DNA of 49,026 nucleotides from Alphaproteobacteria bacterium (GTDB lineage: Bacteria > Pseudomonadota > Alphaproteobacteria > Caulobacterales > Parvularculaceae). Positions 26,440 to 34,701 of the stretch are shown in pieces (position 1 is the stretch's first letter; each line of letters starts with the position of its first letter). The DNA lies in NCBI GenBank assembly GCA_030426465.1, contig JAUHYK010000026.1, forward strand, positions 1 through 49,026, given 5' to 3'. The notes beneath the pieces were generated by a model. The model saw only the letters and a program-made list of their open reading frames with translations. It was not told the DNA's origin and searched no databases. Made by a program: the position numbers and the translations under genes.

Positions 26440-27386
26440 CCCATGAGCCTTTTGAAGAAATCGGGGCCGGCCTTTCCCCGCAATTCCAGCGCCGCTTCTG
26501 CGCCCGTTCGGGCCGCCGCCATGGCGCAATCATCTGTATACGGAAGGCGCCTGTCAGTCACATACCGCTCCTTGCCATCGAGCGACAACAATTCGCCGCG
26601 GAACCGGACTTCGCCGTCCTGTACAATTGCAAGCCCGCCAATGGGCGTGCGGCAGGACCCATCGAGCCCGGTCAGAAAAGCGCGCTCCATGATGACGCAC
26701 ACGCTTGTCTGGTCACAATTGAACGACGCGGCGATTTCACGCGCCTCGTGATCATCCTCGCGGGTCTGGACGCAAAGGGCGCCCTGCCCCACCGCCGGAA
26801 GCATTTCATCGACCGCCATGATCGCGGTCGCATGCCCCTCCAGATCGAGCCGGTTCAAGCCCGCAAGCGCGAGGAACGTCGCCGCCGCCTCGCCCCGCTC
26901 AAGCTTGTCGAGGCGGGTGCCCACATTGCCGCGCAAGGGAACAATCTTCACATCGGGCCGCCTCGCCAGCAGCTGCGCCGCGCGCCGCACCGAGGCCGTC
27001 CCCACTTTTGCGCCTTCCGGCAGGTCCCACGGGGTTTGCGCCACATAGGAAATAAACACATCGCGGGGGTCTTCGCGCGCCGGGATCGCTGCGGTGACGA
27101 GGCCGGGCGGGCTTTCCGCCGGCATATCCTTCATGGAATGGACCGCGAAACGGGCGGCGCCGGACAACAGCGCCTCCTCAATCTCTTTGGTGAAAAGCCC
27201 CTTGCCCCCTATATCGGCGAGAGACCCCTGAAGATTGCGGTCGCCGGTGGAGACATATTCCTGCACCGGCGCTGCTTCCGGCGAAATGCCGGCGGCCTTT
27301 GCGATCATCGCCTGAATCTGGCGCGCCTGCGCCAGCGCAAGCGGTGAGCGCCGGCTGGCAATGGCGAAAGTCTTGTCGTTGCTCAC
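26436..27386 (-). CDS. hemC: Hydroxymethylbilane synthase (porphobilinogen deaminase)
   Basis: A 316-residue enzyme that polymerises four porphobilinogen molecules. It opens IASRRSPLALAQA and has GLFTKEIEEALL, HSMKDMP, GTASVRRAAQL and the dipyrromethane attachment cysteine in DGSCRTPIGG. GTG 27386 is the best start: it lies directly before SNDKTFAIASRRSP and gives a normal length. Sequence upstream in the frame runs into the divergent tsaD region and is not homologous. It heads the hem operon. Confidence 0.95.
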   Translation of the reverse strand: MSNDKTFAIASRRSPLALAQARQIQAMIAKAAGISPEAAPVQEYVSTGDRNLQGSLADIGGKGLFTKEIEEALLSGAARFAVHSMKDMPAESPPGLVTAAIPAREDPRDVFISYVAQTPWDLPEGAKVGTASVRRAAQLLARRPDVKIVPLRGNVGTRLDKLERGEAAATFLALAGLNRLDLEGHATAIMAVDEMLPAVGQGALCVQTREDDHEAREIAASFNCDQTSVCVIMERAFLTGLDGSCRTPIGGLAIVQDGEVRFRGELLSLDGKERYVTDRRLPYTDDCAMAAARTGAEAALELRGKAGPDFFKRLMG

Positions 27387-27522
27387 TCGTTTCGCTTTCG
27401 CAAGTGTGGCGGGCGGCAAAGTCTGGGCGAGGCCTTGCGTCGCGGCAAGCTTTGCTGTCCATGCGGGTTCTTCATGGCGGGGCTTAACGCAGTCCTCAAG
27501 GCCGAGGCAAGAAGACAGTCTG

Positions 27523-28599
27523 ATGCTGGTTTTAGGAATTGAGACAAGTTGCGACGACACCGCCGCGGCGATCGTGCGCCGGGAGGATGATGGTTCGTGC
27601 GCCATTCTCTCCAACGAAGTCTGGGCGCAGCATGACGACCACGCAGCCTTTGGCGGTGTCGTCCCGGAGATCGCCGCGCGCTCCCATGTGGAGCGCCTCG
27701 ACGGGACCATCGAGCGGGCGGTTAAAAAGGCTGGCGTCAGTTTCGCCGATCTCGACGCCGTCGCCGCGACTGCGGGCCCCGGTCTTGTGGGCGGCGTGAT
27801 GGTCGGGCTTACCACGGCGAAGGCGGTCGCCATGGCCCACGGGCTCCGGCTTGTTCCCCTGAACCATCTCGAAGGCCATGCGCTGTCAGCGCGGATGACC
27901 GAGGATGCGCCCTTCCCCTATCTCCTGCTCCTGATTTCCGGTGGCCATACCCAGCTGATCCGGGTCACGGACGTCGGCAAGTATGACCGGCTCGGGACCA
28001 CGATCGACGACGCGGCGGGAGAGAGTTTTGACAAGACCGCCAAGCTGTTGGGGCTTGGCGTGCCGGGCGGACCGAAGGTTGAAGCCGCCGCAGCGACCGG
28101 TAGGGCCGACCGGTTCAACCTGCCAAGACCGCTGTTGAAACATGAAGGCTGCGACTTTTCTTTTTCGGGGCTAAAGACCGCTGTGCGCGAGGCGGCGCAA
28201 AGCATCAAAAACCCAGCGCCGCAGGATATCGCCGATCTCGCCGCTTCATTTCAGGAGGCCGCCGCCCGCCACCTCGCCCAGCGCACGGAAAAGGCCATGA
28301 CGCTGATGCCGGAATCCGGGCGTCTTGTGGTCGCCGGCGGCGTCGCCGCCAATAGCGCGATCAAAAAAATGCTGCACCAATTGTGCGCAGCAAATTCGTG
28401 GACGCTGATTACGCCGCCTCCGAAATATTGCACGGATAACGGGGCGATGATCGCCTGGGCGGGGGCGGAGCGCCTGGCCGCCGGGCTCGCAGCGCAACAA
28501 GAAGACGCCCTGGCTTTGGCGCCGCGCGCGCGCTGGCCCCTGGCCGACCCCCATGACGGGGGCAGGCTCGGCTCTGGCCGCAAGGGCCCAAAGGCTTGA
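27523..28599 (+). CDS. tsaD: tRNA N6-adenosine threonylcarbamoyltransferase
   Basis: A 358-residue ASKHA-fold enzyme that transfers threonylcarbamoyl to A37 of ANN-decoding tRNAs. It opens VLGIETSCDDTAAA and has the metal-binding HLEGH (H115, H119), the ISGGHTQL loop, DDAAGESFDK, and C-terminal VAGGVAANSAIK and DNGAMIAWAG. It is divergent from hemC across 136 bases, a common arrangement in alphaproteobacteria, where gpsA usually follows directly. Here two regulator genes and a small transcription unit intervene. Confidence 0.97.
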   Translation: MLVLGIETSCDDTAAAIVRREDDGSCAILSNEVWAQHDDHAAFGGVVPEIAARSHVERLDGTIERAVKKAGVSFADLDAVAATAGPGLVGGVMVGLTTAKAVAMAHGLRLVPLNHLEGHALSARMTEDAPFPYLLLLISGGHTQLIRVTDVGKYDRLGTTIDDAAGESFDKTAKLLGLGVPGGPKVEAAAATGRADRFNLPRPLLKHEGCDFSFSGLKTAVREAAQSIKNPAPQDIADLAASFQEAAARHLAQRTEKAMTLMPESGRLVVAGGVAANSAIKKMLHQLCAANSWTLITPPPKYCTDNGAMIAWAGAERLAAGLAAQQEDALALAPRARWPLADPHDGGRLGSGRKGPKA

Positions 28600-28628
28600 T
28601 TTTATTCACTTTGCTGCGGGATATTGCT

Positions 28629-28669
28629 GCAGCATAAATTCCCTGATGTGGGTTTATGCTGCGCTTTTT
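28629..28669 (+). terminator. Probable terminator of tsaD, overlapping the Rrf2 gene end
   Basis: Ten-base perfect arms GCAGCATAAA (28629-28638) and TTTATGCTGC (28653-28662), a 14-base loop and then GCTTTTTG. The right arm contains the stop codon of the convergent Rrf2 gene, so the element may serve both directions. Confidence 0.55.
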
Positions 28670-29097
28670 GCTGCAGCATTATCTGCAGCAATTTCCTTGG
28701 CGAACTGCTTCAGCGTAACCGCCTCAAGCGAGGCCATAAAAGCCTTTTCCGCCGCATCGCCCACCGCCGTGAGGGCTGTAGAGACATTCCGGCCGACGAG
28801 GCAGGAAGGGTCCGCGGCCCCACGCGGCAGCGCAACAAGGCCGGGGCTTTCTACGGCGCGATAGATGTCGGCTAGGGTGATCTTCTTCGGCCCTTTGGCG
28901 AGGCGGGCCCCGCCGCCCTTGCCGAGATCCGAGGCGGTGAGACCTGATTTCGCAAGAGCCCCCAACAGACGCCGCACCACCGCCGGATTTGTGCCAAGGC
29001 TTGCGGCAAGCGTCTCCGAGGGTTGAGGGCTTTCACGGTGCAGCGCGAGCAAGCTCATAATGTGAGTGGCGGCGGCGAAACGGGTCGATCCGGGCAT
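28654..29097 (-). CDS. Rrf2-family transcriptional regulator
   Basis: A 147-residue winged-helix regulator. Residues about 10-60 form the DNA-binding domain (ETLAASLGTNPAVVRRLLGAL). GLTASDLGKGGGARLAKGP resembles the wing of YwnA-type members. Only one cysteine is seen (ADPSCLVG), so the three-cysteine Fe-S site of IscR or NsrR is absent and iron-sulphur sensing is unlikely. ATG 29097 follows GAGGAGGGC. It may control the adjacent small transcription unit, but no direct evidence shows this. Confidence 0.88.
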   Translation of the reverse strand: MPGSTRFAAATHIMSLLALHRESPQPSETLAASLGTNPAVVRRLLGALAKSGLTASDLGKGGGARLAKGPKKITLADIYRAVESPGLVALPRGAADPSCLVGRNVSTALTAVGDAAEKAFMASLEAVTLKQFAKEIAADNAAAKSAA

Positions 29098-29201
29098 GGG
29101 CGCCCTCCTCAAAGGCTCACTTCCGAGTCTTATCCGATAATCTTAGGATTGTGTAACGCACACAGTTTCATTTTGAACATTGGCCAATCGAAGTTTCAGG
29201 C

Positions 29202-29238
29202 AAAAAGAAAGCGCGGAAGCCGGGGCAGGCTTCCGCGC
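29202..29238 (-). terminator. Rho-independent terminator of the small transcription unit
   Basis: Read on the minus strand: eleven-base perfect arms GCGCGGAAGCC and GGCTTCCGCGC around TGCCCC, followed by TTTCTTTTTG. A strong intrinsic terminator downstream of the 39-codon ORF. Confidence 0.8.
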
Positions 29239-29244
29239 CAAGGG

Positions 29245-29296
29245 TGCTGCTTCTGAGGGAGGGTGTCCTTTAAGGGGATAAGGGACGGAAGCAGCA
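29245..29296 (-). repeat. Inverted repeat in the 3' untranslated part of the small transcript
   Basis: Nine-base arms TGCTGCTTC (29245-29253) and GAAGCAGCA (29288-29296) surround a loop with GTCCTTTAA, also present once more at about 29299-29307. It would form a large stem-loop in the minus-strand transcript just before the terminator. Confidence 0.5.
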
Positions 29297-29319
29297 GGGT
29301 CCTTTAAATTCTTCTGTTG

Positions 29320-29439
29320 TTAGCCGGTGATGACGCCGCGGGTGGCGTAATCAGCGACATTGAACAGGATGGCGCCGAGGGCGCTGGTCAGGGTTAGGGT
29401 GACGGTCGCCTGGACGGCGAAATTGCGAAGCATGTTCAT
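29320..29439 (-). CDS. 39-residue small hydrophobic protein (unknown)
   Basis: The frame opens MNMLRNFAVQATVTLTLTSA and continues LGAILFNVADYATRGVITG to TAA. It has a basic start, one hydrophobic segment of about 20 residues (TVTLTLTSALGAILF) and a short polar end, as in small membrane or leader peptides. AAGAGAAATCC before ATG 29439 is a plausible ribosome site. A TTGACA-N17-TATTTC promoter lies upstream and an intrinsic terminator downstream, both on the same strand, which argues that it is expressed. A second ATG at 29433 is possible. The family is not recognised. Confidence 0.65.
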   Translation of the reverse strand: MNMLRNFAVQATVTLTLTSALGAILFNVADYATRGVITG

Positions 29440-29562
29440 GGATTTCTCTTTTCTTTGTCAGTTCGTTTCTTGATCTTGGCGCCGTAACGACGCGTCGGTC
29501 TTTTTTGGGTTTTGCGCCGCGAAGGCGCATTTCCGTTGGCGTCTCCCGCCAGCGGCAGGCGG

Positions 29563-29591
29563 GAAATATGCACCATTTGAAGACTTGTCAA
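29563..29591 (-). promoter_or_regulatory. Sigma70-type promoter of the small transcription unit
   Basis: On the minus strand TTGACA (29591-29586) is followed by exactly 17 bases and TATTTC (29568-29563). Transcription would begin near 29556, giving a leader of about 115 bases before the small ORF. Confidence 0.55.
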
Positions 29592-29616
29592 TGAACAAAT
29601 TCATAAATATTCATTG
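29589..29616. promoter_or_regulatory. Operator-like inverted repeat overlapping the -35 box
   Basis: Arms CAATGAA (29589-29595) and TTCATTG (29610-29616) lie 14 bases apart and overlap the -35 element at 29586-29591. They could bind the neighbouring TetR or Rrf2 regulator. This is inferred from position only. Confidence 0.35.
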
Positions 29617-29743
29617 TTTAATCGTAATTTTTCTAAATTGACGTTTAGCCCCATATTTTTCAATGGCTTACAGGATTCTTCGGAGTGGCCGGCGCAGCCC
29701 CGTTAATAATTTCAGGTAGTATTTTGGACTAATCCACTGCGGG

Positions 29744-30388
29744 TCAGGCGTGTTTTCGCTTTTCGACAGCAGTGCGTTTGGCGGCCCGATAGGCAAATCC
29801 GTCAAGCATCAGGTCAATGACCCCGTTCAGCTCCGCCGCAAGCTCGTCGAAGTCACCTTCATGAAACACCGCAGGACTGGTGAAGCGATATCCTGCGTCC
29901 TGCAGGATCTTGGCGGTCTCCGCCGGGCTCTCAACCGCGAAGGCGCCACTGGCGTCACCCTCGATCAGGATTTCAGCCAGCAGACGGCCTTCTGCATTCT
30001 CCCATTCGATCCCCACCTTGGGGCGGGATGTCAAAAGCTCGCTGGAAAGCTCATAGGCTTTCGGCTTGTCGTGGAAGCGTTCATAGGCCAGCTGAAACTT
30101 TCGCAGGAAAAACGATCTTAACTTGTCAGCCGGGTTCAGGGCCTGGTCATCGGCGACAGCGCGGAGCCGCGCCACCTGCTCGCGCCGCAGCATGCGCACG
30201 AACAGTTCCGCGATGTCGAGCTTCGACGGGAAGTAGCGGTAGAGATTGCCGGTGGACATGTTGCAGTCCTGGGCGATCTCCGACATGGTCGTTTTTCCAT
30301 AGCCATAATGCAGGAAACGCCGGCTGGCGGCGTCGAGAATCTGCTTAGCGGTGTCGTCGAGATTTTCGATAGGCATTGGGGTCCGCAT
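29744..30388 (-). CDS. TetR/AcrR-family transcriptional regulator
   Basis: A 214-residue regulator. The helix-turn-helix is at residues about 12-60, with TTMSEIAQDCNMSTGNLYRY matching the family pattern of recognition helix plus YRYFPSK. The C-terminal ligand-binding helices are divergent, and no ligand can be named. The end of the protein is strongly basic (RAAKRTAVEKRKHA). Start ATG 30388 has a weak ribosome site; ATG 30376 is also possible. It is divergent from gpsA across 67 bases. Confidence 0.88.
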   Translation of the reverse strand: MRTPMPIENLDDTAKQILDAASRRFLHYGYGKTTMSEIAQDCNMSTGNLYRYFPSKLDIAELFVRMLRREQVARLRAVADDQALNPADKLRSFFLRKFQLAYERFHDKPKAYELSSELLTSRPKVGIEWENAEGRLLAEILIEGDASGAFAVESPAETAKILQDAGYRFTSPAVFHEGDFDELAAELNGVIDLMLDGFAYRAAKRTAVEKRKHA

Positions 30389-30455
30389 GTTTATGTTGAC
30401 ATCTTTATAAACCGTTCAGTCGTCATTCGGCAATGAAACAAGTGAATCGCCTTCT

Positions 30456-31466
30456 ATGAATTCCGGCGCCCCCTTTAAGTCAGTCGGCGTTATTGGCGGC
30501 GGCGCATGGGGAACTGCGCTGGCCTCGCTCTGCGCTGCGAACGGAGTTGGAACTACCCTCTGGGCGCGCGAAGACGCGGTCATACACGCCATCAATGAGC
30601 GTCACGAGAACACCGAATTTCTTCCCGGCGTCCCCTTGCCTGCGAGCCTCAAAGCCGCACAGTCACTGGGTATGGCCGCTGCATCCGAGGCCATACTTTT
30701 TGTCGTTCCGGCGCAATACGCCCGCCCCGTCTTCGCAGACCTCAGAGACGCCACCAATGGCGCCGCGACGCCGGTAGCGCTCTGCTCTAAAGGCATTGAA
30801 CAGTCGACCGGCATGATGATGACCGAGGTTTTGAGCGCGGTATGGCCGGAGGCGGAGCCCGCTGTTTTGTCCGGGCCGAGCTTTGCCCGGGACGTCGCCA
30901 TGGGCTTACCGACCGCCGTCACCCTCGCCGCCGCCAACCCAGATCTTGGCGCTCGCTGGATGGCGACCATCGGGGCGCCGCATTTCCGGCCCTATCTTTC
31001 CGACGATCTGACCGGCGCGGAACTGGGCGGCGCGGTGAAGAATGTGCTCGCCATCGCCGCCGGCGTGGTTCAGGGCCGCGGTCTCGGTGAAAGCGCCAGG
31101 GCCGCCCTGATCGCGCGCGGATTCGCCGAGTTTCAGCGGCTCGGTGTGGCGCTGGGCGCCAAGAAAGAAACCATGGCCGGGCTTTCTGGCCTTGGCGACC
31201 TCATCCTCACAGCCTCTTCGCCGCAATCGCGCAATATGTCCCTCGGGATCGAGCTCGGCAAAGGCCGCACGCTCAAAGATATTCTCGGCGAGCGCAAAAC
31301 TGTGAGCGAAGGCGTCGCCACCGCCGGCGCCATCCACGCCCTCGCCGAAAAGGCCGGGGTAGAGGCCCCGGTCTGCGAAGCCGTCGCCGCCCTCGTCTCA
31401 AGCGCCAAGTCAGTTGACGAAATCATCGCCGCCCTGATGGCGCGCCCCTTAAAATCGGAAACGTAA
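30456..31466 (+). CDS. gpsA: Glycerol-3-phosphate dehydrogenase [NAD(P)+]
   Basis: A 336-residue enzyme that reduces dihydroxyacetone phosphate to sn-glycerol-3-phosphate for phospholipid synthesis. It has the Rossmann motif GVIGGGAWGTALA, the LCSKGIEQ and LSGPSFARDVA segments, the substrate lysine in GGAVKNVLAIAAG, and GLSGLGDLILT. Length is normal. The YciI gene follows two bases after its stop, so they form one operon. Confidence 0.97.
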   Translation: MNSGAPFKSVGVIGGGAWGTALASLCAANGVGTTLWAREDAVIHAINERHENTEFLPGVPLPASLKAAQSLGMAAASEAILFVVPAQYARPVFADLRDATNGAATPVALCSKGIEQSTGMMMTEVLSAVWPEAEPAVLSGPSFARDVAMGLPTAVTLAAANPDLGARWMATIGAPHFRPYLSDDLTGAELGGAVKNVLAIAAGVVQGRGLGESARAALIARGFAEFQRLGVALGAKKETMAGLSGLGDLILTASSPQSRNMSLGIELGKGRTLKDILGERKTVSEGVATAGAIHALAEKAGVEAPVCEAVAALVSSAKSVDEIIAALMARPLKSET

Positions 31467-31468
31467 CG

Positions 31469-31762
31469 ATGCCCCAATTTGTTTTACTTTGCCGGGACAA
31501 ACCGGACTCTCTCGAGCTACGCATGGCGACCCGCCCGGCGCATCTCGAATATTTTCAATCTTTTGGAAACAAGCTTCTTCTCGGCGGGCCGATGCTCGAC
31601 GGCAAGGGCGATCCCATCGGCTCCATGATGGTGATCGAGGCGGCTGACGAGGCGAAGGCGCGCGCCATCGCCGACGAAGACCCCTATAACAAGGCGGGCC
31701 TGTTCGCAGATGTTGGTGTTGTTCCCTTCAAGACCGTAATCGAGAACTTTTCGGGTAGATAA
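31469..31762 (+). CDS. YciI family protein
   Basis: A 97-residue alpha-beta barrel protein with the family signature RPAHLEYFQSF (conserved His), then MLDGKGDPIGSMMVIEA and DPYNKAGLFADV (conserved Asp). The His-Asp pair suggests an enzymatic site, but the reaction is not settled for the family. GpsA followed by YciI is a recurrent alphaproteobacterial pair, matching the operon here. Confidence 0.9.
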   Translation: MPQFVLLCRDKPDSLELRMATRPAHLEYFQSFGNKLLLGGPMLDGKGDPIGSMMVIEAADEAKARAIADEDPYNKAGLFADVGVVPFKTVIENFSGR

Positions 31763-31825
31763 TGGATTTCGGTAGCCGGCGCTCCATGCGCCAGGCGGCC
31801 GGATGCAATCCGTAGAAGGTATGAA

Positions 31826-32212
31826 TTAGCGCCGGCGCTTATAGGAGCGGCAGCTCGCCTCGTAAGGCCGGCCGGAAAGACGCGCATTCCAGCCCGCCGT
31901 CCAGGCGTCGCCTGCATCCACGCCGCCACGGGCCCGGCATTGCTGAAAGCCGGTGCGGTATTCCGGTGAGAGCACATTCGCCTGCGACGCCAGCGAAAAG
32001 GCTGCGTCATAACATTCGCATACCAGATCCTGACCGGATGCGGCCGTAATCGTCGGCGCCGGGGCGCTGGAGGAATACGTCACCTGCGTCGAAGCCGGCG
32101 CGGTTTCGACGCCTGACCCTGAACTGAAAGAGGTGTTCATCACCGCATAGAGGGCGACCCCCAGCACAACCAGCGCCAGGACGCCCCCAAAAATGGCTTC
32201 AATATTACGCAT
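31826..32212 (-). CDS. Hypothetical membrane-anchored protein with four cysteines
   Basis: A 128-residue protein. One N-terminal membrane helix (IFGGVLALVVLGVALYAVM) is followed by a Ser/Thr/Ala-rich linker and a small C-terminal domain with CECYDAAF, FQQCRARGG and ASCRSYKRRR. The spacing of the four cysteines suggests disulphides in the periplasm. GAGGGGTGGAG directly before ATG 32212 supports the start. No family was recognised. It sits alone between yciI and ppa. Confidence 0.65.
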   Translation of the reverse strand: MRNIEAIFGGVLALVVLGVALYAVMNTSFSSGSGVETAPASTQVTYSSSAPAPTITAASGQDLVCECYDAAFSLASQANVLSPEYRTGFQQCRARGGVDAGDAWTAGWNARLSGRPYEASCRSYKRRR

Positions 32213-32319
32213 CTCCACCCCTCGCTCTCGCCGCCCCTCGCCCAGCACTTCTCTCAATACAGGGCGAATGTCCTGTTCGGACAGGGGATGCTAACCCAAA
32301 AACCGTGGTTAAAAAAGGG

Positions 32320-32862
32320 TTAAGACTTCGCCGTGCGGGCCTGTTCGGCCTTGAGGCCTTCCATGATCAGCCTTTCAGCCTCCTCCGCGCCGCGCCAGCC
32401 AACGATCTTGACCCATTTGTCTGGCTCAAGATCCTTGTAGTGCTCGAAGAAATGGCTGATCCGCTCGATCATGATATCGGGCAGATCTTCATAGGTTTTG
32501 ATCTTGGCGTAGTAGCGGGTCAAACGCTCCGAGGGCACCGCCAGGATTTTTTCATCGAGGCCCGCCTCGTCTTCCATCAGAAGAACGCCGACCGGACGGC
32601 CGGCGACCACCGCGCCCGGCACCAGAGGCCGGTTGCCCATCACCATGACATCCACAGGGTCGCCGTCATCGGCGAGGGTCTGCGGGATGAAGCCGTAATT
32701 GCAGGGGTAGCGCATCGACGTATAGAGAAAACGGTCGACGAACATGGCGCCGGACGCCTTGTCGATTTCATACTTGATCGGCTCGCCGCCAAGAGGAACC
32801 TCGACAACGACATTGATGTCCTTGGGCGGGTTCACGCCAGGCGTAATTTTTGAAAGGTCCAT
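32320..32862 (-). CDS. ppa: Inorganic pyrophosphatase (family I)
   Basis: A 180-residue soluble enzyme that hydrolyses pyrophosphate and so drives biosynthetic reactions, including that of the adjacent argG product, which releases PPi. It carries the family signature [10 protein letters not shown] with its metal-binding aspartates, [12 protein letters not shown] before it and the [13 protein letters not shown] loop after it. It lies nine bases downstream of argG on the same strand, so the two are probably co-transcribed. Confidence 0.96.
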   Translation of the reverse strand: MDLSKITPGVNPPKDINVVVEVPLGGEPIKYEIDKASGAMFVDRFLYTSMRYPCNYGFIPQTLADDGDPVDVMVMGNRPLVPGAVVAGRPVGVLLMEDEAGLDEKILAVPSERLTRYYAKIKTYEDLPDIMIERISHFFEHYKDLEPDKWVKIVGWRGAEEAERLIMEGLKAEQARTAKS

Positions 32863-32871
32863 TACTCTCTT

Positions 32872-34095
32872 CTACTCTGCATTCATGTTGCGGCGCGCGA
32901 GCAGCTTAAGCCGCAACGCGTTCAGTTTGATAAAGCCTTCAGCGTCTTTCTGGTCATAGACCATGTCTTCTTCGAAAGTGACGTGGGCTTCTGAATAGAT
33001 CGTGTTGGGCGATGACCGGCCAATGACATTGGCCGAGCCTTTATAGAGCTTCAGCATGACCGTTCCGGACACCCGCTCCTGGCTCTTGTCGATGGCGGCC
33101 TGCAGCATCTCGCGCTCGGGCGCGAACCAGAAGCCGTTATAAATGAGCTCTGCATAGCGCGGCATCAATTCATCTTTCAGGTGGCCCGCGCCGCGATCGA
33201 GGGTGATCTGTTCGATGCCGCGATGGGCGGCCAGCAAGATCGTCCCACCCGGCGTTTCATAAATGCCGCGCGATTTCATACCGACAAAACGGTTTTCCAC
33301 GAGATCGAGCCGGCCGATGCCGTGCTTGCGGCCATATTCATTAAGCTCGGTGAGCAGCGTCGCCGGCGACATCGGCTTGCCGTTGATGGAAATTGCGTCG
33401 CCGCGGTCGAAACCGATCTCGATCACTTCGGGCTTGTCTGGCGCATCTTCCGGATCGACCGTGCGCTGATAGACATAATCGGGCGCCGGAACCGCCGGAT
33501 CTTCGAGCACCTTGCCCTCAGAAGATGTGTGCAGAAGGTTCGCGTCCACCGAGAAAGGCGCTTCGCCGCGCTTGTCCTTCGGAATTTCGATCTGGTGCTT
33601 TTCCGCCCAGTCGATCAGTTTTTCGCGACTGTTCAGATCCCAGTCGCGCCAGGGTGCAATGACATGGATGTCGGGGTTGAGGGCGTATGCGTTCAGCTCG
33701 AACCGGACCTGGTCATTGCCCTTGCCGGTGGCGCCATGGGCAATTGCGTCAGCGCCGGTTTCCGCCGCGATCTCAACCAGGCGCTTGGCGATCAGCGGGC
33801 GCGCGATCGACGTGCCGAGGAGATAGAGCCCTTCATAAACGGCGTTGGCCCGGAACATGGGGAAAACGAAGTCGCGCACGAATTCCTCGCGCACATCCTC
33901 GATGTAAATTTCCTTGATGCCGGCGCGCTCGGCCTTGCGGCGCGCAGGCTCAAGCTCCTCACCCTGCCCGAGGTCCGCCGTAAAGGTAACGACCTCGCAT
34001 CCATATTCCACCTGAAGCCATTTCAGGATGACGGAAGTGTCCAGCCCACCGGAATAGGCGAGCACCACTTTCTTGATGTCTTTTTTGGCGGTCAT
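32872..34095 (-). CDS. argG: Argininosuccinate synthase
   Basis: A 407-residue enzyme that joins citrulline and aspartate with ATP in arginine synthesis. It has the P-loop-type [27 protein letters not shown], then [15 protein letters not shown] and [14 protein letters not shown] 34095 is the right start because the catalytic domain begins ten residues later and ACGGGGA precedes it. The frame is open much farther upstream, but that stretch lacks homology and contains another gene on the other strand. Confidence 0.97.
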   Translation of the reverse strand: MTAKKDIKKVVLAYSGGLDTSVILKWLQVEYGCEVVTFTADLGQGEELEPARRKAERAGIKEIYIEDVREEFVRDFVFPMFRANAVYEGLYLLGTSIARPLIAKRLVEIAAETGADAIAHGATGKGNDQVRFELNAYALNPDIHVIAPWRDWDLNSREKLIDWAEKHQIEIPKDKRGEAPFSVDANLLHTSSEGKVLEDPAVPAPDYVYQRTVDPEDAPDKPEVIEIGFDRGDAISINGKPMSPATLLTELNEYGRKHGIGRLDLVENRFVGMKSRGIYETPGGTILLAAHRGIEQITLDRGAGHLKDELMPRYAELIYNGFWFAPEREMLQAAIDKSQERVSGTVMLKLYKGSANVIGRSSPNTIYSEAHVTFEEDMVYDQKDAEGFIKLNALRLKLLARRNMNAE

Positions 34096-34238
34096 GGACG
34101 TCCCCGTTATCAACTTTCGCGGCGCGCTATACCGCACCTGCGAAGGAAGCGCCACCCGAGATTTCGGAACAGGCGCCGCAGCCTCCGTGTTCGCTTCACA
34201 GTGCGTTGACCGCACACACCAGCCAAAAGGAGAACAAC

Positions 34239-34430
34239 ATGGCCCGCCCCAAGACCCGTCAGGAAGCGCTCGAAGACAAGGAATATCTGGGTGAGCCGGG
34301 CGCGCCGTCCCAGGGCGGCGTTTCCGGCGGCAACCTTCAGGAAAAAATCGGCAAGAAAGATGAGGAAAAACGGGCGAGCGAACGCCCCGCCGGCGTAACG
34401 CGCGTGCGCAAAAGCGATGAAAAGGAATGA
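34239..34430 (+). CDS. Small basic/charged hypothetical protein
   Basis: A 63-residue hydrophilic protein, predicted disordered, with [20 protein letters not shown] in the middle and a Lys/Arg/Glu-rich end. AAAAGGAG eight bases before ATG 34239 is an excellent ribosome site. Its stop overlaps an ATG of the next gene as ATGA (34427-34430). Composition and pairing recall small stress-induced proteins, but no family is claimed. Confidence 0.7.
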   Translation: MARPKTRQEALEDKEYLGEPGAPSQGGVSGGNLQEKIGKKDEEKRASERPAGVTRVRKSDEKE

Positions 34431-34432
34431 AA

Positions 34433-34696
34433 ATGACCCGGAACCATGGCCCTAGCATCAAGGATGATGAAACCTATCAGGCTCTGCGAGACGATGGCGC
34501 GAGCAAGGAGAAAGCCGCGCGCATCGCCAATGCGCAGGCCAATAATAATCAGCACCCTTCAAAAAAAGGCGGCGCAGCCAAACCCTATGAAGAGTGGAAG
34601 AAAGACGATCTTTATGACCGGGCGAAAGAAATCAGCGTCGAAGGCCGCTCCAATATGACCAAGCGCGAACTCATCAGCGCCTTGCGTCATCATTAA
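34433..34696 (+). CDS. Rho N-terminal-like (SAP-fold) small protein, DUF7218-like
   Basis: An 87-residue protein. The N-terminal part is [20 protein letters not shown] plus [11 protein letters not shown]; the C-terminal part, [20 protein letters not shown] then [11 protein letters not shown], matches the Rho N-terminal/SAP-like helical motif seen in small plasmid- and stress-associated proteins. Two starts are possible: ATG 34427 overlapping the previous stop, or ATG 34433, better spaced from AAAAGGA and preferred. A strong hairpin follows. Confidence 0.75.
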   Translation: MTRNHGPSIKDDETYQALRDDGASKEKAARIANAQANNNQHPSKKGGAAKPYEEWKKDDLYDRAKEISVEGRSNMTKRELISALRHH

Positions 34697-34701
34697 ATGC
34701 A

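Larger units (their letters stand above)
29440..29743. other. 304-base spacer with small-ORF promoter and AT-rich operator-like sequence
   Basis: No gene was found here. Read toward the small ORF, it holds two GC stem-loops: TGCGCC-N5-GGCGCA at 29513-29529 and TCCCGCC-N7-GGCGGGA at 29544-29564. The promoter is at 29563-29591. Beyond it the DNA becomes strikingly AT-rich (about 29586-29660) before the end of the TetR gene. Confidence 0.6.

Noticed and set aside
28624-28691. Repeated CTGCAGCA words as a possible repeat array or CRISPR remnant
   Set aside because: There are only three copies with no regular spacing. They are explained by the tsaD terminator stem and Ala-rich codons at the end of the Rrf2 gene.
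29744-30388. TetR gene as part of a toxin-antitoxin or defence island
   Set aside because: No toxin, nuclease or phage-related gene was found beside it. It is an ordinary TetR regulator with nearby housekeeping genes.
34096-34461. N-terminal extension of argG
   Set aside because: It overlaps the small charged gene on the other strand, and the extension has no synthase homology. ATG 34095 has the ribosome site.
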